Source: Sipunculus nudus (taxonomy: Eukaryota > Annelida > Sipuncula > Golfingiida > Sipunculidae). From it: a DNA stretch of 64,000 nucleotides. Shown here in pieces: positions 56,855 through 64,000 of this stretch. Positions within the stretch are counted from its first letter, which is position 1, and every line of letters begins with the position of its first letter. Where the stretch lies: positions 18,409,019 through 18,473,018 of the forward strand of contig CM049306.1 of assembly GCA_026874595.1 (NCBI GenBank), read 5' to 3'. Made by a program: the position numbers and the translations under genes. The notes under the pieces are model-generated. The model saw only the letters and a list, made by a program, of their open reading frames with translations. It did not search any database and had not been told where the DNA came from.

Positions 56855-58375
56855 TATATGTGTCAGATAGACCTAATAATTAGGTAAATCTATTTGCCTG
56901 TGACTTGAGGGTACACATACGACTTCGAAAATAAGGTTTTGGTCAAAAATAAGTGTCAGGTGCAAATCTAAAGCTCGAATATTAATTAAAAAAATATTTG
57001 TTTAGCAACCCATGCGAATGATTTTGGATTCGAATGTTTTCTTAAAAATAATGGTTTCGCAGAATATTTACAATTTATTGTGTCATGTTTTTCTTTCAAT
57101 GTATACCAAAACTGTAAATAAAATGTGTATGTTACAAAGACAATCTTGAAAATGGGATATTCTGTACACAATATCTAAGTCCAGAAATTCAAGTTTAATT
57201 TTAATACATAAATTTATATAATTATAATTTTTTTATATATTTTTTTAAAAATAACCAGATTTAAACAAAACCGAAAGTGTTCATATACTAAAGGATAGGG
57301 AATATCCATATAATCGGAACTGGTTAATAATAAAAAAAAATTGAAACAATCCAGGGAATCCTAAGACCTTTACAGATATAATGAGCCGAGAAATAAATAT
57401 TTTGTCAGCGTTAAATCAACAGTAAGCGGACTAATATGAAAATGTCTACAACCTGGTGACATGAATGCATGCACAATGACTCATGCTGGATAAGGAACAT
57501 TATACCTGTCCATGCAGATAGAGAAAACTGGCCATATGCCAAGAGCTCTGCATGTATAATGAATTATTTTATTGAATTTGGCAGGAAAACACCCAGGGAT
57601 AACAATGAATTTTATATTTTAAGGTGCCCATTTACCTACCTTTCGAAAAAAGAATGTATGTGATTTCTGGCTTCTTCTGTGTATACATATATTAATGATC
57701 TTAGGGGATTTTTTCGGTGAAAAGGCCTTCGTGGAGGATCAACAGCATGTTTGTAAACATTGCAATGTTGACAACCGGATAAACATGTAACCTTAGGTGG
57801 CTATAGGTTGTATTTATGTGGAGGTTACTTGTTGCTAAAAAGAAGGTGTTGATACACTCTGATTACTATTATTTTTTAAACTGCTAAAACCAGATAAAAC
57901 TCATAACATTATCTTCAATGTAAATAGTATTTTAGCCTTAACATTTTTAGGTACGATCCACACCAATGCTCCAAAGACAAAATAAGTCATTCTTGTCTTC
58001 CGCTGCATTTAAAAGTCTCACTACATGTCCTTCTATGCAGGTGTAACAACAGAAAACGACAATACGTTTGTTTCGATTTTCATTGAGACAGACTGCTGAT
58101 CTCAGGTTCATATTTCCCATTTACAATAGGCTAGCATATGAAATTTGATTTTGACCTGGCAGAGTGACTTGATTTTTAATCAAAATTAACTTATATGAAA
58201 TCTTAAAATCTTTTTTAATACAAAATTTCAATTTGCTTATATGCAAATAAAAAAATCTATTCACATGACAGAGTTCACTTAGCAAGTAAAGTTACGTGCA
58301 TGCGAATATACTTTTGTATCACCTTCTTAGGTCGTGTAAATATTCTTTTACTCATGTCAGTTTACTCCAGGAGTA
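56855..58375. other. Non-coding, nothing recognised
   Basis: AT-rich, no gene or element termini found. Confidence 0.5.
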
Positions 58376-58385
58376 CACTATAAAA

Positions 58386-58830
58386 ACACTTGTGTTGGCC
58401 AAACACAAGTTTGTGTTCCCTGCAACACAATACTTGTGTAATATATGAAAGACACAAACTTGTGTTCTGTTAACACAAGTACTTGTGTTAAGTCAAATAT
58501 CAACACAAGTCTTGTGTTGAAATCACACTTTCTCTGTGTTGTTAGAACACAAGTTTTTTGTTAAGCATGGACACATTACTTGTGTTACAGGCACACAAGT
58601 GTTGTGTTCCTGACCCAACTAACTTGTGTAGATTTAACAATATACTTGTGTTATTCTTTCACACATTACTTGTGTTGCAGGAACATAATATTGTGTTCCT
58701 CAACCATTCCACTTGTGTAGATTTAACAATCTTGTTGTCTTATTCTTTCACACATTACTTGTGTTGCAAGAACAAAATATTGTGTTCCTCACCCATCCCA
58801 CTTGTGTTGATTTAACAATCTACATGTGTT
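58386..58830. repeat. CACAAGT/ACTTGTG motif cluster, left
   Basis: More than fifteen copies of ACTTGTGTT or AACACAAGT in alternating orientation at irregular 15-35 bp spacing. AACACAAGTACTTGTGTT at 58472-58489 is a perfect palindrome. The right part becomes a looser tandem unit of TTCACACATTACTTGTGTTG, AGGAACA and CCACTTGTGTAGATTTAACA. Confidence 0.9.
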
Positions 58831-59541
58831 TTTAATTCACACATTCCTTTGGTTACAGTAACAAAAGGTTGGTGTTGTTAACACATACCGTTTGTATCGC
58901 TATAATAACCTGCTTGTTTTATTCATTCACACACTATAGTTGATTTGTGGATATAAAAATGATGTGCTCCTCGCCCAATACTTTGGATTGACAATTTATC
59001 ATTATCTTTGTAAGGAAGTAATACGGACACACTGTATTTTCTTTACATATAACATGTAACAACACATGTTTCTTAACAATACATGTGTGATCTAGGCATA
59101 TATATTTCAAAATGTAGTACTTTTCAATTACTGTTTTCCTTTGCTAACATTCAAGGAAACGACATTCAATAGGCTTGCCTAATAACCTTAAAACTTGACA
59201 TAGTCATTTTTCTCAAATAAAATGTATATGACTAAGTGTACAATTGATGTATAATAAAAATAGGGTCCGGAGCAAAACTGAATGGAAACTTTCAACCAAA
59301 TTAACGATCATCAGAATCACTCAGAACACAAAAGTTAATGACTTTATAATTTATTAAATATTGGCTTATACTACAGGCCAGCATCTTCCAATTTTTCCTA
59401 TACATCACAATAATGTCCAGGTTCAGATAAAAGAATTGTTGAGAAAATGTAAAACTCAAGAAAACGACATCGGTGTACGTATTATTTAAAGACATGCAGA
59501 TGAACAGAGAAATACATATATATGGAACATCTTTATCATGA

Positions 59542-59625
59542 ATTACTAAGTAGGTGACACTGGGACCTCTGATCGCTTATATTCTTATAAGCGATCAGAG
59601 GTCCCAGTGTCACATACTTAGTAAT
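59542..59625. repeat. Near-perfect hairpin with 40-bp arms
   Basis: Arms 59542-59581 and 59586-59625 are reverse complements with one mismatch, separated by only TTCT. The arm includes GTGACACTGGGACCTCTGAT and CGCTTATA. Could be a young inverted duplication, a nested element or a structured RNA. Confidence 0.95.
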
Positions 59626-59665
59626 AATTTAACTAAAATGTAGAAAGGAACGAGCATCTTGAAAG

Positions 59666-59995
59666 TTATGTGTAAACTGACGTAAGTGCACTTTCACAGT
59701 ACAATCTGCACAGTAGGATAGCAACAGAGGTTTTCACCCCATCAATGTTGTTAATATATTGTTCAATAAATCCATAGAATGGCTGAAGATATTTTGGAAA
59801 TTCCATGTTTAATACATATATCGATTTAAACAAAATATCCATTGCCATCGCTATTGTACTTGGTTGTACAACCACAGCCATGTCCTCCAGCATAACGAAA
59901 TAGCTAGGTAGAGGGCTTATTCCGTAAGATGTATACGACTGTGTTCTCTTGAGTGTTGTATTCTTCTGTTTGAGTTCCTCCACAGCTAACTCCAG
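59666..59995 (-). CDS. Coding segment of an uncharacterised animal protein module, inside the 3.5-kb element
   Basis: The minus-strand frame reads EELKQKNTTLKRTQSYTS, then SPLPSYFVMLEDMAVVVQPS, then MAMDILFKSIYVLNMEFPKY, then LQPFYGFIEQYINNIDGVKT. The pattern LFK-x-x-x-VLN-x-x-(F/Y)P...F-x-x-FI-x-x-x-x-x-x-ID resembles the C-terminal module of many uncharacterised fish, coral and mollusc proteins; I know no defined function. Upstream on the same strand the frame continues into LELAVEELKQ after a possible acceptor near 60003, so this is probably a last exon of about 110 codons. A Lys/Glu-rich stretch precedes the module. Another short possible exon, LQQRQASLEEPGIRKNS, lies near 60950-61005 with donor GTAAGTATA near 60918, but it is frame-broken. 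Could be cargo or part of the element's own protein. Confidence 0.45.
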   Translation of the reverse strand: MELAVEELKQKNTTLKRTQSYTSYGISPLPSYFVMLEDMAVVVQPSTIAMAMDILFKSIYVLNMEFPKYLQPFYGFIEQYINNIDGVKTSVAILLCRLYCESALTSVYT

Positions 59996-61250
59996 CTAGG
60001 TCCCAGGCTGAAATTATACAGGGTGCATTAATTAAATATAATGAGTTTCTGCAAGGGTTCAGGGCTGCAAAATAATTTTATGAAAAATATAAAAAAAAAA
60101 TCTACATTAATTGCTCTTAATTTTCATGAAAATGACAACACTGTTAATTCGCTGAACAGGTCATAACATAACGGATAATTTTTTATTCTATTTTTTAATT
60201 TACATGAATGAAATGTCAGAGCTGCAGGAACTCAAATTCGGAGAATTACTACTGGAAATCTGTAGTCTGGGGGGGGGGTGTCCCCGGGGAACCAACCAAT
60301 TTTTGTTTGGCCTTATAACATCCCATCATACACAAGGCTAACAACAACGTCGTATGCGATATAATAATATAGGTTATTCAGTTGCCCGTACATATGTGTG
60401 TTTGTCAAGCTTGGGTCTAAATGCAAATGTATTAGCATTTGAAAATGCGCATTTGCAGTTAAATGGAGAAGGGAAACATTTTATCTTCAAATATGAATGC
60501 AGGCAATTATGGAATGCAATCTCAGAATAATAAGCTTCACTAAGAACCAAACAAATAATAATGGTTTCAGCAGTTCTATATTCGAACAGCAAAACATTAC
60601 TTTATACACCTAACTCTAGGTATCAGGTGATAATATAGATGTAAAGTGCAGATGCATTTTAATTGTATGTGCATTTGATAAATCTTATCGAATTTGCATT
60701 GGCAATAAATACTATATCTAGTAGCATTTGCATTTGATTAATTTGATACATTTTAATTTCAATTAAAATGTACTTATTTGTTTGCTTTTGGACCAACCCT
60801 AGCGTGTGTTAAAGTCCATGTGTATCATTACAAATTACATTTAATGAAATCACAACCAATATTTTCAGTCAGTTTCAGTTAGAGTTAATAAAAATAAGTT
60901 TATATGTATATACTTACAAATAAGTCTTCTCATAGAAGCTTTCTCTAACGCTGCGAGCTGTTTTTCCTAATGCCTGGTTCCTCTAATGATGCTTGTCGCT
61001 GCTGCAGTCTAAATGGCCGACTTCTGCATGCATGAATTCAAAATGCATCACATGTTGGTGGGAATCGGACCATAACAAAAGCAGGCACAGGCTTTGACCA
61101 GCACTTGGCCGTGCTGATATGATGTATGTAGGTCACCGCCAGCCGCACACTGCCATTAAAAGCTCATTAATTTAACATCTGGCATTGGCAGGTCCAGATT
61201 TAACATTGATGGGGTAGGGGGTGGACATGGGCATGGCGTCTACGGTCAGG
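59996..61250. other. Interior of the 3.5-kb element, mostly non-coding
   Basis: Contains a G-run near 60270 and the possible short exon noted near 60950. No transposase motif identified. Confidence 0.45.
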
Positions 61251-61254
<4 letters not shown>

Positions 61255-61286
<32 letters not shown>

Positions 61287-61294
61287 CAGGTAGT

Positions 61295-61338
<44 letters not shown>

Positions 61339-61342
61339 ACTA
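61255..61342. repeat. (TA)n tracts with a palindromic right half
   Basis: Two TA arrays separated by TTACAGG. The second is bounded by TAGTATACATATAT and ATATATGTATACTA, so 61291-61342 is a perfect palindrome. Confidence 0.9.
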
Positions 61343-61750
61343 ATATATGTGTGTATGTTGGGAAGGGGAGTGGATGCCCTATATGTTCTTTAATGTAACC
61401 TAAATGTTTTTGTACTTTAATTAGAAAAAATCCAGAAATATATATAAATGTGTTTATATTTAGATATTTATATTGGATGGAGTACAATCCGATCCCATAA
61501 TATGAGCAAAATAAAATTTTTAGATCAAGCTTATAGGACACCTTTCACAGAAATTGCAAGGATTTTCTGCTCCTTAAAATAACATTACAACCAGATATTC
61601 TGATCTCCGCAACATTTATAAGGGGGGGGGGGGTTAGGCGCATATGCATAATATCGTCAAACTTTGGAGGAGCGACCCCCCGTCGACCCCCCTATGTTGT
61701 GCCGACAACAATCACCTCGCTTGCTACTCCCGTGCGCGTGATACACAGAG

Positions 61751-61871
61751 AACACAAGGCTTGTGTTCTGCACTTGACAGCCCATCATTCACACAAGTTT
61801 TGTGTTGCAACAACACAAGTTTGTGTCATATGCTTTAACACAAGTTCTTGTGTTGTTTTTTAACACAAGTG
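61751..61871. repeat. CACAAGT/ACTTGTG motif cluster, right
   Basis: AACACAAGGCTTGTGTT, CACACAAGTTTTGTGTTGC, AACACAAGTTTGTGTC, AACACAAGTTCTTGTGTTG and AACACAAGTG occur up to the right terminus, mirroring the left cluster in density. Confidence 0.9.
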
Positions 61872-61884
61872 TTTTTACAGTGTA

Positions 61885-62579
61885 CATTTATTCTCACATA
61901 TGCAAATCTGTTCACAAGACACAGTATATTTACATAAGTACAAGTTCTTATGTGGGTATTTATACTCATATATATTTATACAGAACATTAAGGCAGAAAT
62001 TTCACTTCCGTTGATGCATATAATTAAATAAGTATTAACCCAGTAAATATATAAAAGCCGAAAGGAGTCTAGTTTACTACCCTGAGTGCACAGGAGGGGG
62101 GCCCCGCGGCTATTTTTTTTATTATGTCAATACTCTCGAACAGATCTATGACACAATTGCACATGTTGTCATCCAAGCCTATAATCTGTAAATATGACCA
62201 TGCACAAAGTCTCTTTGATACAGTATTGTTATAAAAATAATAATAATAACTTATTTATATATCATACCAGGTACATCTTCTCACATGCGCATTACAATGC
62301 TATTAAATTGTACTCAGCGATGGATAGCCTTTGGGCGATTAAAACCAGTCAGTTTGGTATACATTACATCGGCACTGTGTAATATATGAAATTTGTGGCC
62401 TATAACCGCTTCATGATGCAATTAGAAAAGAAAAGTAGTATTGGCCATAAGTGTTATATGAAAGGATTCATTTAAAAACAACAAGTTTGAAGCCAATCTG
62501 TCGTTCAGGGCGTTAATTATCGATAATGGAGGTTTTGTATCATTTATTTAATTATTTTGGGGTATACGTACAAGCCCCT
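61885..62579. other. Non-coding, nothing recognised
   Basis: No gene or element termini found. Confidence 0.5.
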
Positions 62580-62780
62580 AAGCTCGGAGAATATTGGTCA
62601 CAGTGACCTAAGTTCAGGTTTCCAAGGAGATTTTTATTGACATCCCTTGATATTCAGTTACATGTTTCTAGGTTAAACGGTGTCAAAACATGCTAGTCTA
62701 ACAGTACGGACGGACAGACAGATAGACGGACGCTGACCAAACACTATAGTTCAGTTGACTTACAGTCAGCTGAACTAAAC
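62580..62780 (+). repeat. Third copy of the dispersed GGTCAnnnTGACC repeat
   Basis: Reads GGTCACAGTGACC (62596-62608, perfect palindrome), AGGTTTCCAAGGAGATTTTT and later GGACGGACAGACAGATAGAC. The last phrase is the same tail type as in the tandem repeat at 16440-16480. Confidence 0.75.
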
Positions 62781-63412
62781 ATGTATCACATATGCTCATC
62801 GCACGACAGCCCTAAAAGGAAAATGAACTCTAATTTTATCTTTAAAATTGCCTTTTATATTCATTTCTTTTATTCTAAACTGTTACGGGCACTTTTTCAT
62901 AATTTAAGCATATAGACAACTGCTTTAAAAGGATAGGTCAAATACTGATTTTCACAAGACACAAACATTCAAAAAGACTATGCTATGCGGAGAATCTAAA
63001 ATCTGAAGAATTTACAGAATAAATTTGTTTCATGTTAATCATTTATTTTTAGACCCCACTTTTTATAGATCTTAATGTATAAATCATCATATTCCATATC
63101 CTTTGTTTTTTTTCTATTTTCCGGATAATAAACATTAATGCTGATTGTTGATGCTGGCAAACAACACCTTGTGGTTGGGATGAACATGTCATGACATGAC
63201 AAAGTCATCATAAATCACGAGATCAAACCACGAACACGCCTAAATACTGTCAGCAACAGGATCAGGTGGACTGTCAGCTCTGCAGCAGCAAACACAATGC
63301 CCGAATCCGGTCTGCGGTCTGGACAAGCTTATTTAGCATTACCGCACACAAAACTCTTGTCAGCTACATGAGAACATTCAAAGGATTATAAGCAGCGAGT
63401 TCATAAGAGATC
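62781..63412 (+). other. 5' flank of the somatomedin-B gene
   Basis: No clear TATA or coding sequence. A short upstream open frame starts at about 63298 (ATGCCCGAATCCGG) and ends before the main start. Transcription start not determinable. Confidence 0.4.
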
Positions 63413-64000
63413 ATGCATTGGTATACAGTCTCTCTTCTGTTGTTGGTGTTTCTTTCGGAAGAAGTTCAAGCAAGAATTTCTTCATTGTGTGACGTCAACC
63501 GAAAGATAAATCTTCCGCCTCCAAGTTGCTCATCGTGTGATAAGCGATGTGGACGTACCCTCGGTTCATCGTTTCTTGGTAACCCCAGCTGTTCCTGTGA
63601 CCATTTGTGTTTATTCTACAAAGACTGCTGCTATGACTTCAAGTCTCAGTGTCCATTACTGCATAAAGCCAGTCTGAACTTCATTAAATACAACAAACTC
63701 TACGATGACCTGTCGGTTCCATGTTCACTTGTTGGAAAGGATCCGCAAACGGCAGAAGAGAAGGAACATCTAAAGGTAAACGAGAGTGGTTTTCGGGTCA
63801 TCGCGTCATGTCCCTCTGACCCACACGCTTGCGAATCTTCCAAGGAGAGTCCTTACCATTACTTGCCTGTGGTAGACAAATCAACCACGCTGCATTATGT
63901 TAATGTGAAATGCGCGTGGTGCAATGGCGTCCGCAACATTCTGCCATGGAACGTAAGTATCCAGTGTGACAGCGATGAAGAGATTGAACGCTTCAATGTG
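63413..64000 (+). CDS. Somatomedin-B domain ectodomain protein, 5' part only
   Basis: An open frame of 196 codons runs off the window. Residues 1-20 (MHWYTVSLLLLVFLSEEVQA) form a signal peptide. Cysteines 42, 46, 60, 62, 66, 72, 73 and 80 reproduce the somatomedin-B spacing C-x3-C-x13-C-x-C-x3-C-x5-CC-x6-C, including the diagnostic CSCDHLC and KDCCYD. After it come a cysteine-containing extracellular region with CAWCNGV and at least two N-glycosylation sites (NESG, NVSI). Many lophotrochozoan adhesion-type receptors and secreted proteins start with signal peptide, somatomedin-B and a long Cys-rich ectodomain, so a receptor is likely but unproven. The start is secure: TAA occurs in frame three codons upstream (63404-63406). 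GTAAGT at 63953 could be a splice donor, but the frame stays open past it. Confidence 0.85.
   Translation, partial: MHWYTVSLLLLVFLSEEVQARISSLCDVNRKINLPPPSCSSCDKRCGRTLGSSFLGNPSCSCDHLCLFYKDCCYDFKSQCPLLHKASLNFIKYNKLYDDLSVPCSLVGKDPQTAEEKEHLKVNESGFRVIASCPSDPHACESSKESPYHYLPVVDKSTTLHYVNVKCAWCNGVRNILPWNVSIQCDSDEEIERFNV

Larger units (their letters stand above)
58376..61882. mobile_element. 3.5-kb TA-flanked element with CACAAGT clusters and a coding segment
   Basis: Left terminus CACTATAAAAACACTTGTGT and minus-strand right terminus CACTGTAAAAACACTTGTGT are identical at 19 of 20 positions, with TA outside both ends. Just inside each lie clusters of CACAAGT/ACTTGTG words (58386-58830 and 61751-61871). 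The interior has a long hairpin at 59542-59625, a minus-strand coding segment at 59666-59995, and TA palindromes around 61255-61342. I do not recognise a transposase. The terminus and TA target suggest a cut-and-paste DNA element, but the superfamily is unassigned. Confidence 0.7.

Noticed and set aside
58386-58830. CRISPR-like array
   Set aside because: The words alternate orientation, spacing is irregular, and the genome is eukaryotic.
63953-63958. GTAAGT as the exon end of the somatomedin-B gene
   Set aside because: The frame remains open and coding-like for 42 nt beyond it to the window edge; not decidable here, so the CDS was kept open to the edge.

Overview
This is a 64 kb stretch of AT-rich, repeat-dense animal DNA. 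Genes have short coding exons, GT-AG introns of 0.5-5 kb, and surroundings crowded with small transposons and (TA)n microsatellites. The gene content (ciliary B9D1, the Hedgehog regulator MOSMO, a somatomedin-B ectodomain protein) and the repeat style (TGACCTTGACC-type repeats, a DIRS-like element, many short inverted-repeat elements) suggest a lophotrochozoan invertebrate, most likely a mollusc and possibly a bivalve. The gene identities are firm; the taxonomic placement is an inference.

Layout. 1-8.6 kb: no gene; a TA-flanked inverted-repeat element, a 21-bp tandem repeat, a dispersed repeat and a 120-bp direct-repeat pair. 8.6-13.3 kb: a decayed DIRS-like retrotransposon on the minus strand (tyrosine recombinase, RNase H and reverse transcriptase pieces) followed by a 5'-truncated LINE. 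13.3-18.4 kb: small elements and a tandem repeat rich in nuclear-receptor-like half sites. 18.4-26.4 kb: B9D1, minus strand, six coding exons, 204 codons, complete. 26.4-29.3 kb: the region between two divergent genes, with a candidate RFX X-box. 29.3-36.5 kb: MOSMO, plus strand, three coding exons, 166 codons, complete. 36.5-63.4 kb: no recognisable host gene, but at least eight inverted-repeat elements, several with readable target-site duplications. 63.4-64.0 kb: the start of a secreted or type I membrane protein with a somatomedin-B domain, cut by the window edge.

B9D1 (transition-zone MKS module) and MOSMO (four-pass regulator of Smoothened) are head to head about 2.9 kb apart and both act in ciliary or Hedgehog biology. 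Whether they share regulation is untested; the X-box lies on the B9D1 side.

The least familiar object is a 3.5 kb element at 58376-61882. It has TA-flanked inverted termini, clusters of a CACAAGT/ACTTGTG motif just inside both ends, an almost perfect 40-bp-arm hairpin, and a protein-coding segment resembling a C-terminal module seen in uncharacterised animal proteins. The other elements are classified by termini and target duplications only, because none retains a recognisable transposase.
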